The notes beneath the pieces are model-generated. The model made no database searches. It was not told the DNA's origin and saw only the letters and a program-made list of their open reading frames with translations. Shown in pieces: positions 1 through 9,670 of a DNA stretch of 64,000 bases. Source of the DNA: Burkholderiales bacterium (GTDB lineage Bacteria > Pseudomonadota > Gammaproteobacteria > Burkholderiales > Burkholderiaceae_C); the NCBI GenBank assembly GCA_947446855.1, contig CANFIH010000002.1, positions 1 to 64,000 of the forward strand. Direction: 5' to 3'. Both the position numbers and the translations under genes were made by a program. Within the stretch, counting starts at the first letter, position 1. The number at the start of each line of letters is the position of its first letter.

Positions 1-215
1 CGGATGATGTCGGCAATGTCCAGATAGGCCGAGATCGGCTTCTTGCCCTCGCCCACCAGGTAGGACTCGTCTGCCTTAAAACGGTGCAGGGCAAAGCGGT
101 CTTCGGTGGAGTAGATGGCAACGGTGCGTATGCCCATCTCGGAGGCGGCGCGCAGGACGCGGATGGCGATTTCGCTGCGGTTGGCTACCAGGATGCTGCG
201 GATTTTTTGGGTCAT
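1..215 (-). CDS. Biotin carboxylase/pyruvate carboxylase N-terminus (partial, runs off window start)
   Basis: Minus-strand translation [67 protein letters not shown] is typical of the biotin carboxylase N-terminus of pyruvate carboxylase. Confidence 0.8.
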   Translation of the reverse strand, partial: MTQKIRSILVANRSEIAIRVLRAASEMGIRTVAIYSTEDRFALHRFKADESYLVGEGKKPISAYLDIADII

Positions 216-330
216 GGTGAATGCAATAGCTTGGTTCAAATGCATTCGATCCGCTCGAATGGAGGGCGCTCTGATGGGAGCGCACGCGCTTGAAACAAGC
301 CCCTCGCGTGAGCGAGGGACCGGGTCGGAA

Positions 331-1506
331 TTACACGGCGACCGGTGTGATCCAGGGCTGGTCAATGGCCTGCGCGCTGTCCACCACCGCATCCACAAAG
401 GCCACACCCTTGAGGCCGTCGTAGGCCAGGGGAATGTTCTGCCCTATGGCCGTCGGCGCGCGGCCTTCACGGCGCGCATTGATGGCCTCGGCAAAGCCGC
501 TGTAGAGGTTGGCAAAGGCTTCCAGATAGCCTTCGGGGTGTCCCGGGGGCGTACGCGTGCGGGACTTGGCGGCTTCGGACAAATCGCCGGCGCCGCGCTT
601 GATCAGCTCGGTGCGGCCCAAGAGGCCGGTGAACAGCAGGTCGTTCGGGTTTTCCTGGAACCACTGCACAGAACCCTTCTCGCCGAACACGCGCAGACGC
701 ACGCCGTTGGAGCAGCCAATGGCCACCTGCGAAGACCACAGCAGACCGCGTGCGCCACCTGCATAGCGGATCATCACATGGGCGTTGTCGTCGAGCTGGC
801 GGCCTGCCACAAAGGTGGCCAGGTCGGCGGTGATGGCCTCGGCCTTCAGGCCGGTGACAAAACCGGCCAGGTGGTAGGCGTGGGTGCCGATATCGCCAAT
901 GGAGCCGCCACGTCCCGACTTCTTGGGGTCGGTGCGCCAGGCGGCCTGGGCATTGCCTTCGGATTCGATGGCCGTGGCCATCCATTCCAGCGGGTATTCG
1001 ACTTGCACCACACGGATGGCGCCGAGCTTGCCGGTGGCCACCATCTCACGCGCTTCGTGGATCATGGGGTAGCCGGAATAGGTGTAGGTCACGCCCATGA
1101 AGCGGCCGGTCTTTTTCACCAACGCTTCCAGCGCCACCGCGTCTTCCAGGGTGGTGGTCAGGGGCTTTTCGCAGATCACGTCAAAGCCGGCTTCGAGGAA
1201 GGCCTTGGCGATGGGGAAGTGCGTGTGGTTGGGCGTGCAGATGGCGACCACATCGATGCGGTCCTCGCGCTTCAATTCGGCTTCCAGCATCTGCTGGTAG
1301 TCGCCATAGGAGCGGTCAGCGGCCAGGCCCTGGCTGGCGGCGAATTTATGGCCGCGCGCGGCGTCCACGTCAAAGGCACCAGCCACCAGTTGCAATGCGC
1401 CGTCCTGGCGCGCCGCGATGCGGTGGATGTTGCCGATGTAGGCGCCTTCACCGCCGCCCACCATGCCGAGCCGCAAGGGGCGGCGTGCGTTGTTGTCTGT
1501 AGACAT
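331..1506 (-). CDS. Gfo/Idh/MocA family oxidoreductase
   Basis: N-terminal Rossmann [15 protein letters not shown] and CEKPLTTT motif. Confidence 0.85.
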   Translation of the reverse strand: MSTDNNARRPLRLGMVGGGEGAYIGNIHRIAARQDGALQLVAGAFDVDAARGHKFAASQGLAADRSYGDYQQMLEAELKREDRIDVVAICTPNHTHFPIAKAFLEAGFDVICEKPLTTTLEDAVALEALVKKTGRFMGVTYTYSGYPMIHEAREMVATGKLGAIRVVQVEYPLEWMATAIESEGNAQAAWRTDPKKSGRGGSIGDIGTHAYHLAGFVTGLKAEAITADLATFVAGRQLDDNAHVMIRYAGGARGLLWSSQVAIGCSNGVRLRVFGEKGSVQWFQENPNDLLFTGLLGRTELIKRGAGDLSEAAKSRTRTPPGHPEGYLEAFANLYSGFAEAINARREGRAPTAIGQNIPLAYDGLKGVAFVDAVVDSAQAIDQPWITPVAV

Positions 1507-1517
1507 AAAAGCTTTCC

Positions 1518-2570
1518 TTAGATTCCGAGGATGCTGCGATTGGCAGCCTGGTTGGCACCCGACTTCACAAAGTCGTCAAAGGCACGTTCGGACACCTTGA
1601 TGATGTGTTTCTTGATGAACTCCGCGCCTTCGGCCGCACCGTCGTCGGAGTTCTTCAAAAAGCATTCCCACTCCATCACGGCCCAGCCGTCGAAGTCGTA
1701 GGTGGCGAACTTGGAGAAGATGGCGCCGAAGTCGACCTGGCCGTCGCCCAGCGAGCGGAAACGGCCGGCCCGGTTCTTCCAGGGCTGGAAGCCGCCGTAG
1801 ACACCGGTCTTGCCGTTGGGGCGAAACTCGGCGTCCTTGACGTGGAACATCTTGATGCGCTCGTGGTAGTGGTCGATAAAGGCCAGGTAGTCGAGCTGCT
1901 GCAGCACAAAGTGGCTGGGGTCATACAGGATGTTGCAGCGCTTGTGGTTGCCTACGCGCTCCAGGAACATCTCGAAGGTCAGGCCGTCGTGCACGTCTTC
2001 GCAGGGGTGCACCTCATAGCAAAGGTCCACGCCCTGTTCGTCGAACTGGTTCAGGATGGGCAGCCAGCGCTTGGCCAGCTCGTCAAAGGCCTCGTCCACC
2101 AGGCCTTCGGGCCACTGGGGATAGGGATAGAGATAGGGCCAGAGCAGCGAGCCGGTGAAGGACACATGCCGGTCCAGGCCCAGGTTCTTGGAGGCGCGCG
2201 CGCAATAGCCCATTTGCTCCACCGCCCATTGCTGGCGCAGCGACGGATTGCCACGCACTTCCACGGGTGCGAAGCTGTCCATGATCTGGTCATGTGCGGG
2301 ATGCACGGCTACCAGTTGACCGGTGATGTGCGAGGCCAGCTCGGTCACCACCAGACCCTTGGAGGCCAGCATGCCGGTGATCTCGTCGCAATAGGTCTGG
2401 CTCTCGGCGGCCAGCTTCAGGTTGAAGATGCGGGTATCCCAGGTGGGGATTTGCACGCCCTTGAAGCCTTTGTCCGCCACCCACTGCGCGAGCGTTTCGA
2501 GCTGGTTGAAGGGTGCTTCATCGGTCGCAAACTGCGCCAGGTAAATACCCGGTCCTTTGATGGTTTTCAT
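1518..2570 (-). CDS. Sugar phosphate isomerase/epimerase (xylose isomerase-like TIM barrel)
   Basis: AP_endonuc_2-like sequence with YEVHPCEDVHDG, NILYDPSHF and FHVKDAEF motifs; adjacent to a Gfo/Idh/MocA gene. Confidence 0.85.
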   Translation of the reverse strand: MKTIKGPGIYLAQFATDEAPFNQLETLAQWVADKGFKGVQIPTWDTRIFNLKLAAESQTYCDEITGMLASKGLVVTELASHITGQLVAVHPAHDQIMDSFAPVEVRGNPSLRQQWAVEQMGYCARASKNLGLDRHVSFTGSLLWPYLYPYPQWPEGLVDEAFDELAKRWLPILNQFDEQGVDLCYEVHPCEDVHDGLTFEMFLERVGNHKRCNILYDPSHFVLQQLDYLAFIDHYHERIKMFHVKDAEFRPNGKTGVYGGFQPWKNRAGRFRSLGDGQVDFGAIFSKFATYDFDGWAVMEWECFLKNSDDGAAEGAEFIKKHIIKVSERAFDDFVKSGANQAANRSILGI

Positions 2571-2588
2571 GTGTGCCCCTGCCTGTCC

Positions 2589-3407
2589 TTATTCCGTCAG
2601 AGGACCGGCCGGAACCGGCGGTGCGGCGTCATAGCCACCCCAGACCGACTGGTCGAAATGGATGACCGAACCGGTCATCATGCCGCTGTCGTCCGACGCC
2701 AGGAAAGCCACGGCCTTGGCCACTTCGGCGGGGTCCAGCAGGCGGCCAAAGGGTTGTGCCGCCGCCGCCTTTTCAAGCCAGTTCTCGTCGGCACCGTGGT
2801 ACTCACGCTGCGTGCGGTCTTCGCCGTCCGAGGCCATCCAGCCGATGTCGAGCTGGTTGACGCGGATGCGGTTGCGCATCAGCGCATAGCCCGAGTTGCG
2901 GGTCAGGGTAGCCAGCGCGCCCTTGGAGGCGCAGTAGGGTGCAATAAAGGGCTGGCCGGCATGTTCGGAGGTGGAGCCGATGTTGACCATATTGCCCTGG
3001 ATGCCGTCACGGATCATGCGCTTGGCAGCTTCCTGCATCAGGAAGAAGGGGGCGCGCACATTGACGGCAAACATGCGGTCAAACAGGTCTTGCGAGGTGT
3101 TGAGCAGGTTGCCGCGGTCGGTCAGGCCGGCGGCGTTCACCAGCACGTCGATGCGGCCGAAGGCCTTGTCGGCCTCTGCGATCACATTGCGGCAATCCTC
3201 CACATGGTTCAGGTCGGCGGCGACAAACACGGTCTTCACGCCGGTGTCTTTTTCAATGCGCTGGGCCACGGCTTCGCCCTTGGCAGCCGAGCGGCCGCAA
3301 ATGGCCAGACCGGCTGCGCCGGCCTTGGCAAATTGCAGCGCAATGGCGGCGCCCAGGCCCTGGGTTCCACCGGTGATGACGGCTATTTTTCCATCGAGAC
3401 GATTCAT
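2589..3407 (-). CDS. SDR family oxidoreductase
   Basis: GGTQGLGAAIA cofactor motif and YCASKGA catalytic motif. Confidence 0.85.
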   Translation of the reverse strand: MNRLDGKIAVITGGTQGLGAAIALQFAKAGAAGLAICGRSAAKGEAVAQRIEKDTGVKTVFVAADLNHVEDCRNVIAEADKAFGRIDVLVNAAGLTDRGNLLNTSQDLFDRMFAVNVRAPFFLMQEAAKRMIRDGIQGNMVNIGSTSEHAGQPFIAPYCASKGALATLTRNSGYALMRNRIRVNQLDIGWMASDGEDRTQREYHGADENWLEKAAAAQPFGRLLDPAEVAKAVAFLASDDSGMMTGSVIHFDQSVWGGYDAAPPVPAGPLTE

Positions 3408-3430
3408 GCTATTTCCTTCAGTTCAAAAAT

Positions 3431-5281
3431 TTAAATGCCAACACGTTGTTTGCTGCGAATCAGTTCCTGTGCCACACGGGCTTCCTGCACCGATTTGCGG
3501 GTACTGACCTCGGGCACGCCGACGTCCCAGTCCGCATCACCCGGCACCCAGGCATAGGCGTCGGTGACGATGGTGATGAGCGTGGTGCGGTCGTTGCCCT
3601 GCGCCCATTCCATGGCGGCTGCCAACTCTTCCAGGTTCTGGCAGCTGCGCGCCAGCGCGCCCATGGATTCGGCATGCTTCACAAAGTCCACCGGGAAGGG
3701 TTGCTTCACGCGGCAGTCCTTGAGCAGGTTGTTGAAGCCGGGCACGCCCTTGAATTGCTGCAGGCGGTTGATCACCGCGTAACCGCCGTTGTCGCAGACC
3801 ACCACAATCATCTTGTGGCCTGCCAGCACGGTGGAGTAGATGTCGGAGTTCATCATCATGTAGGTGCCGTCACCCAGCATGACGATGGGCGTGCCCTTGC
3901 CCTCCTTGGCCAGGGCATGGCCCCAGCCGGCTGCGATTTCGTAGCCCATGCAGGAGAAGCCGAATTCGCAGTCAAAGGTGTGCGGATCCTTCACACGCCA
4001 GCCCTTGGTCACCTCGCCCGGCATGCCACCCGCGGCGGCAATCAGGGTGTCGTTGTCACGCGCGCCCTTGTTGATCACGTCGATCACCTGCGCGTAGCTG
4101 GGGATGGGCGCGTCCGTTGCCTTCTTGTGGCCTTCCAGCAGGGCTTCCCATTCGGCGAACAGGGTGCGCGAGCTCGCAAACCATTCAGCCGGTGCTTCCC
4201 AGTTGTCCAACTGCGCTGCCAGTTCTTCCACGGTTTCACGCGCATCGCCCACCACCGACAGGGCACGGTGCTTGACGGCGTCCCAGCGTGCGGCATTGAT
4301 GGAGATGAATTGCGCATCGCGGTGGAACAGGGTCCAGGAGCCGGTGGTGAAGTCCTGCAGGCGGGTGCCAATGGCCAGGATCACATCGGCGTCGGTGGCC
4401 AGGGCGTTGGCCGAGGTGGAGCCCACGATGCCTATGGGGCCGGCATGGGCCGGGTGGTAATGGGTCAGACCGCCCTTGCCCGCAATGGTCTCCACCACGG
4501 GGATGTTGTGGCGCAGGGCCAGTGCAGCGACCTGCTCTTCGGCCAAGGAATAACGCACACCGCCGCCGGAGATGATCAGCGGCTTCTTGGCCGTTTTCAA
4601 AAGGGCTACCGCCTGGGCCAGCTTGTCCTTGTCGGCGCGCGGACGGGGCACCGTCCAGGTGGTGGGCGCAAAGAACTCCTCGGGGTAATCAAAGGCGATT
4701 TCCTGCGTGTCCTGGCACAGACCAATAAAGGCCGGGCCGCAATCGGCCGGGTCCAGCATGGTGGCAATGGCCTGGGGCAGGGAGGTGATGATTTGCTCGG
4801 GCAGCGTGATGCGGTCCCAGTAGCGCACCACCGCCTTGAACGTGTCGTTCACCGTGATGGTGGGGTTGTTGAAATGCTCCACCTGTTGCAGCACCGGATC
4901 GGGCAGGCGGTTGGCAAAGGTGTCACCGGCCAGCAGCAACACCGGCAGGCGGTTGGCGTGGGCCGTGCCGGCTGCGGTCACCATATTGGCCGCACCCGGG
5001 CCGATGGAGGTGGCGGCAACCATCAATTGCCGGCGCTTCTTGGCCTTGGCAAAGGCCACCGCGGCCAGGGCCATGGACTGTTCGTTCTGCCCGCGCCAGG
5101 TCGGCAGGGTGTCTTGCACCGCCTCCAGCGCCTCGGACAGACAGGTCACGTTGCCGTGGCCAAAGATGGCAAACACTCCGGCAAAGAGCGGCACTTTTTC
5201 GCCCTCGATTTCGGTGAACTGGTTGCATAGGTACTTGACCAGCGCTTGCGCCATGGTCAGCCTGACGGTCTTCTCGGGCAT
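3431..5281 (-). CDS. iolD: ThDP-dependent 3D-(3,5/4)-trihydroxycyclohexane-1,2-dione acylhydrolase (IolD paralogue 1)
   Basis: MPEKTVRLTMAQALVKYL start preceded by an AGGAG RBS; ThDP motif GDGTYMMMNSDIYSTVLAGHKMIVVVCDN; clear similarity to the second IolD in this window. Confidence 0.8.
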   Translation of the reverse strand: MPEKTVRLTMAQALVKYLCNQFTEIEGEKVPLFAGVFAIFGHGNVTCLSEALEAVQDTLPTWRGQNEQSMALAAVAFAKAKKRRQLMVAATSIGPGAANMVTAAGTAHANRLPVLLLAGDTFANRLPDPVLQQVEHFNNPTITVNDTFKAVVRYWDRITLPEQIITSLPQAIATMLDPADCGPAFIGLCQDTQEIAFDYPEEFFAPTTWTVPRPRADKDKLAQAVALLKTAKKPLIISGGGVRYSLAEEQVAALALRHNIPVVETIAGKGGLTHYHPAHAGPIGIVGSTSANALATDADVILAIGTRLQDFTTGSWTLFHRDAQFISINAARWDAVKHRALSVVGDARETVEELAAQLDNWEAPAEWFASSRTLFAEWEALLEGHKKATDAPIPSYAQVIDVINKGARDNDTLIAAAGGMPGEVTKGWRVKDPHTFDCEFGFSCMGYEIAAGWGHALAKEGKGTPIVMLGDGTYMMMNSDIYSTVLAGHKMIVVVCDNGGYAVINRLQQFKGVPGFNNLLKDCRVKQPFPVDFVKHAESMGALARSCQNLEELAAAMEWAQGNDRTTLITIVTDAYAWVPGDADWDVGVPEVSTRKSVQEARVAQELIRSKQRVGI

Positions 5282-5326
5282 GGAATCTCCTGGTTTTGAG
5301 TGAGCCATTGACGATTGCAATGAACG

Positions 5327-5340
5327 GCAATAATTATTGC
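5327..5340. promoter_or_regulatory. Perfect 14-bp palindrome GCAATAATTATTGC, putative operator
   Basis: Exact self-reverse-complement in the iolD1/ABC divergent intergenic region. Confidence 0.6.
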
Positions 5341-5483
5341 ATAACGACCCCGCGCGTTGTCAAAATTGCGTGCTTACCTAGGGAAAACACGGATATTCGG
5401 CCTTTTTAGGCGCCGTTGCCCATCCGATCCGGCTGAAAAACCGCCTTGGGATCGGAAAAACCTAAGGACTTTCCCTAGGTTTT

Positions 5484-5497
5484 GCAATATTCATTGC
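5484..5497. promoter_or_regulatory. GCAATATTCATTGC, putative operator (inverse of the site at 12718)
   Basis: GCAAT-N4-ATTGC; reverse complement GCAATGAATATTGC is identical to 12718..12731. Confidence 0.6.
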
Positions 5498-5752
5498 CAA
5501 GTTCGTTGACTTGCAATTTATGCAGTCATACGATCGCCCTGCGCTCAAGATCACGGTCTCAGGACTGAATCCAGCGTCGCTGAGGACTGGCTTTTAGGAG
5601 CGGTTCGATCGGATCCGGTTACCCAAAAAGTGTCATGAATTTCTACGCCTATGTAAAGGAGAGCAGCCAGACAACGCACCCATGCATGCAACCCGAAACT
5701 TGCTCTGCCGGGCAAGTGAGACAACACCGATTTATCAAATGAAGGATGACAA

Positions 5753-6778
5753 ATGAAACTCGCTAAGATTCTGAAAACCACCGTGATCGCCGCTGGCATC
5801 GCACTCGCAGCCACCGCTGCACTGGCAAAAGACTATCGCTTTGTGATGGTCTCGCACATCGGCTCGAACGACGCCAACATGGGCTGGCTCACCGAGTCCC
5901 TCAAGGAGTTCGAGAAGAAGTACCCCAACGTCAAGACCGAGTACATCTCCACCAACAACTACTCGGTGCAAGAGCATGTGCGTCTGCTGGAGCAGGCCAT
6001 CGCCACCAAGCCCGATGGCATCGCCGTGCCCATCGTGGACGCCAATGCCTTTGAAGGCCCGCTGCGCAAGGCGATTGCGGCCGGCATCCCGGTCGTGGCC
6101 TTCAACATCCCCGACAGCCGCCCCGAAGGCAAGCGCATTCCCTACCTGACCTATGTCGGTGGTGATGAGTACCTGACTGGCAAGAACCTGGGTCAATACG
6201 CCCTGGCACAGGCCAAGGCCGGCAAGGTGCCCATGCCCACCCGCGTGATGTGCGCTGTGCACGACGCGGCCCACCAGGGTCTGAAGGCGCGCTGCAAGGG
6301 CATGCGCGAAGTGATGGAAGGCGCAGGCGCCAAGTTTGACGAACTGTTCATCAGCGCCGAGCCCACCACGGCCCGCAATGCGATGCAGGCCTACCTGCAG
6401 TCGAACAAGGATGCCAACTACATCTTCACCGTGGCCGGCTGGTCCTCGCCCTGGGCCTGGGACGTTGCCAACAAGATGGGCCTGAGCCCCGATGTGGACA
6501 ACAAGGGCATGACCATTCTGACCGTGGACGAAGGTCCTGTGTCCATCGAAGGCGTGCGTGCCGGTCACATTCTGGCTGCCAACAGCCAGGGCTTCTGGCT
6601 GCAGGGCTACGCGCCCATGGAATGGCTGTACTGGAACCACGAGCTGGGCTATGAGCCCAAGTCCGACATCCTGACCGGCCCCGTCATCATCAACAAGGCC
6701 AATGCAGACAAGTGGGCCAAGCTGGTGCGCGGCGTGTTCGGCGATGCCGAGTACAAGAAGCAGACCGGCTGGCAATAA
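5753..6778 (+). CDS. Sugar ABC transporter periplasmic substrate-binding protein
   Basis: Signal peptide MKLAKILKTTVIAAGIALAATAALA and Peripla_BP_4-like sequence; followed by permease and ATPase genes. Confidence 0.85.
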   Translation: MKLAKILKTTVIAAGIALAATAALAKDYRFVMVSHIGSNDANMGWLTESLKEFEKKYPNVKTEYISTNNYSVQEHVRLLEQAIATKPDGIAVPIVDANAFEGPLRKAIAAGIPVVAFNIPDSRPEGKRIPYLTYVGGDEYLTGKNLGQYALAQAKAGKVPMPTRVMCAVHDAAHQGLKARCKGMREVMEGAGAKFDELFISAEPTTARNAMQAYLQSNKDANYIFTVAGWSSPWAWDVANKMGLSPDVDNKGMTILTVDEGPVSIEGVRAGHILAANSQGFWLQGYAPMEWLYWNHELGYEPKSDILTGPVIINKANADKWAKLVRGVFGDAEYKKQTGWQ

Positions 6779-6884
6779 GCCTGAGAACCCGGGCCGGAGC
6801 TGAATCCGGCCCACATTCCCCTGCGGCTGCCTGGTGACCCGGGCGGCCGCAGGGACACACACCTCCCGAACTCCATTGCCATCC

Positions 6885-7856
6885 ATGACGAATCTCTACC
6901 TTCGCAGGCTCCTGACCGGCCAGTCTCTGGGCTCGGTTATCGGTGTTTGCGCCATGCTCCTGCTGTTCACGTTCATCGACTTCAAGGGCTGGTGGAACAT
7001 CCAGTCGCTGGTCAACGTGCTGCAGTTCTCCGCCATCCTGGGCCTGTTGGCCATGGGCCTGGCGTTGGTCATCATTGCCCGCGAAATTGACCTGTCCGTG
7101 GGCTCGGTCTACGGCCTGACCGGTGTTTCCTTTGTCACGCTGGAGCCCCTGCTCGGCGTCCCTCTGTCTTTTGTTGCGGCCATGTCGCTTGCAGCCCTGG
7201 TCGGCCTGCTGCAGGGCCTGGCCGTGGTGCGGCTGAAGCTGCCTTCCATGATCGTCACGCTGGGCGGCCTGTTTACCGTACGCGGCATTATTTACGTGTG
7301 GACGGGTGGCACCGTCAGCACCTTCTCCGCCGAGGCGCGTACCCACTGGTTGACCCATCTCTTCGGCGGCCAACTGCTGGGAATGCCGGCCGTGGTCTGG
7401 TGGACCTTGCTGGTGGCCCTGCTGCTCAGCGCCCTGCTGCTGCTCACCCGCTTCGGCAACCATCTGCTGGCCACCGGCGGTGAGCCCGACAGCGCCGAAT
7501 CCCGCGGTGTGCGCACCGACCACGTCAAGCTGGCCACCTTTGTACTGTGCTCCATGCTGGCGGGCCTGTCCGGAATCATCACCCTGTGCGACAACCCGCA
7601 GACCCACGTCACGCTGGGCGAGCTGATGGAGCTCGAGGCCATTGCCGCAGCGGTCATAGGCGGCTGCCTGCTGACCGGCGGACGCGGCTCCCTGGTTGGC
7701 GCCCTGCTGGGCACCTTCATCGTGGTGTCCGTGCGCTACGAACTGATTGCGCTGGGCGCACCCTCCTCCTGGTACATGACCTTCGTCGGCGCCGTGCTGA
7801 TTGCGGCGGTCGTGTTCAACCAATACCTTGCCAACAAGATCAACCGTTCCCTGTAA
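6885..7856 (+). CDS. Sugar ABC transporter permease (RbsC-like)
   Basis: Multi-TM sequence with AREIDLSVGSVYGLTG and LEAIAAAVIGGCLLTGGRGS motifs. Confidence 0.85.
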   Translation: MTNLYLRRLLTGQSLGSVIGVCAMLLLFTFIDFKGWWNIQSLVNVLQFSAILGLLAMGLALVIIAREIDLSVGSVYGLTGVSFVTLEPLLGVPLSFVAAMSLAALVGLLQGLAVVRLKLPSMIVTLGGLFTVRGIIYVWTGGTVSTFSAEARTHWLTHLFGGQLLGMPAVVWWTLLVALLLSALLLLTRFGNHLLATGGEPDSAESRGVRTDHVKLATFVLCSMLAGLSGIITLCDNPQTHVTLGELMELEAIAAAVIGGCLLTGGRGSLVGALLGTFIVVSVRYELIALGAPSSWYMTFVGAVLIAAVVFNQYLANKINRSL

Positions 7857-7870
7857 ACCCGAGTACCACC

Positions 7871-8644
7871 ATGGCGAATCATCCCCTCATACAAGTCAAA
7901 AACCTCGACCTGCACTTCGGTTCTTTTCACGCATTGAAGAACGTGTCGGTGGACTTCCACGCAGGCGAACTGGTCGGGCTGGTCGGCGACAACGGCGCTG
8001 GCAAGACCACGCTGATCCGCGTGCTGTGCGGCATCCACACGCCCAACTCCGGCGAGGTGTATTTCGATGGCGAACGCGTCACGCGCTTCCATCCCAGCCT
8101 GGCCATCAACCAGGGCATTGAGACGATCCAGCAGTCGGTCGGCCTGTGCGACAACCTGTCAATCGCCCGCAACTTCTACCTGGGTCGCGAGCCGGTCAGG
8201 CGCATCATGGGCATTCCGTTTCTGGACTTCAAGACCATGCGCAAAACCTCGACCGAGGTGATCCGCGAATTCGGTCTGCGCGACAACGTCTCCACCGATG
8301 ACGAGGTGGGTCGCCTCTCCGGCGGTGAGCGCCAGTCGGTCAAGATCGGCCGCGCGGTCGAGTTCAAGAACCGCGTGGTGATCATGGACGAGCCGACCAA
8401 CCACCTGTCGGTGCGCGAGCGCGAACACGTCAACGAACTGGCGGTGCAGCTCAAGCAGCAGGGCCTGCTGGTGATCTACATCACCCACGATATTTTCCAG
8501 GTTCACAAGCTGGCCGATCGCATCGTGATCATGGAGAACGGCGAAAAGGTGGCGGACGCCAAGACCAGCGAGATGACAGCCGATGCGCTGGAAGATGTGA
8601 TCCGCCAGGGTGGTCGCCTGGTTGAGAAGCGCGAGGCTGCCTGA
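7871..8644 (+). CDS. Sugar ABC transporter ATP-binding protein
   Basis: Walker A GDNGAGKTT, signature LSGGERQ, Walker B VVIMDEPTNHL; start chosen at MANHPLIQVKNLDLHFG. Confidence 0.85.
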   Translation: MANHPLIQVKNLDLHFGSFHALKNVSVDFHAGELVGLVGDNGAGKTTLIRVLCGIHTPNSGEVYFDGERVTRFHPSLAINQGIETIQQSVGLCDNLSIARNFYLGREPVRRIMGIPFLDFKTMRKTSTEVIREFGLRDNVSTDDEVGRLSGGERQSVKIGRAVEFKNRVVIMDEPTNHLSVREREHVNELAVQLKQQGLLVIYITHDIFQVHKLADRIVIMENGEKVADAKTSEMTADALEDVIRQGGRLVEKREAA

Positions 8645-9618
8645 TGCGCGCACCGTCCTTCAAACAGCTGTTCGCGCGCCACGGCGAGATCGGCATCTTC
8701 GCCATCGCCGTGGTGGCCGTGACCTTCTTTTCACTGTCCTCGGGCGGCCGCTGGGCCAACAGCTTCAACATCGGCACCATTCTGCAGGTGACGGCCACGC
8801 TGGGCCTGATCAGCCTGGGTGTGGCGCTGGTCATGGGCACGGGCGAGATCGACATCTCGGTGGGCTCGACCTTGGGCATGGGCGCGCTGACCTACCTGTG
8901 GCTGGCGATCCGCATGGACCCGGCTCTGGCTGCCGTTGCCGCCACCGTGGTGGGCGCGGCCATAGGCTGGTTCAACGGCTTTCTGGTGACCAAGACGAAA
9001 ACCCCGTCGCTGATCATCACGCTGGGCACGCTGATGATCTTCCGCGGCATCGCCATTGCGCTGACCGACGGCTTCTCGTTTTCCATGCCCTACGAGCAGC
9101 GCGACAACCTGACCTACGAGATCTTCGGTGGTGGTGACCTGCTGGGCTTTAACACCGCCATCCTGTGGCTGGTGCTGGGTCTGGTCCTGTTGTCGGTAAC
9201 GCTGTATGCCACCCAGTATGGCAACTGGCTGCTGGCCGTGGGCGGCTCGGCCGACAGCGCCCATTCGCGCGGTGTGCATGTGGGCAAGACCAAGATCACG
9301 GCCTTTATCGTCTGCGGTGCGCTGTCGGCCTTTGCCGGTGCCCTCGAAGCCGGCAAGCTGGGTTTTGCCGATGGTTCCATGGGCCGGCAAATGGAGCTGC
9401 AGGCCATTGCCTCCTGCGTGCTGGGCGGCTGCCTGCTGTCGGGTGGGCGGGTCTCGCTGATCGGCACCATCCTCGGCACCTTTTTGCTGTCTTCCATCCA
9501 GTCGTACCTGGTGGTCATGGCCGTGAAGCCGCAGTGGTTCATTTTGCTGTTGGGCCTGATCGTGGTGTTTGCCTCGTATGGCGACCAGCGCTTCCGTATC
9601 TGGGCTGCCAAGGTCTGA
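8644..9618 (+). CDS. Sugar ABC transporter permease, second subunit
   Basis: TGEIDISVGSTLGMGAL and MELQAIASCVLGGCLLSGGRVS motifs; start overlaps the ATPase stop. Confidence 0.85.
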   Translation: MRAPSFKQLFARHGEIGIFAIAVVAVTFFSLSSGGRWANSFNIGTILQVTATLGLISLGVALVMGTGEIDISVGSTLGMGALTYLWLAIRMDPALAAVAATVVGAAIGWFNGFLVTKTKTPSLIITLGTLMIFRGIAIALTDGFSFSMPYEQRDNLTYEIFGGGDLLGFNTAILWLVLGLVLLSVTLYATQYGNWLLAVGGSADSAHSRGVHVGKTKITAFIVCGALSAFAGALEAGKLGFADGSMGRQMELQAIASCVLGGCLLSGGRVSLIGTILGTFLLSSIQSYLVVMAVKPQWFILLLGLIVVFASYGDQRFRIWAAKV

Positions 9619-9670
9619 GCCAGCCGTTGTTGTATTTCGTTTTCTTGTCTCTTATTTTTTAGGATTCTTC

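Noticed and set aside
115-5230. Long plus-strand ORFs of 468, 609 and 594 aa
   Set aside because: Antisense shadows of the Gfo/Idh/MocA, TIM-barrel, SDR and IolD genes; no recognisable domains.
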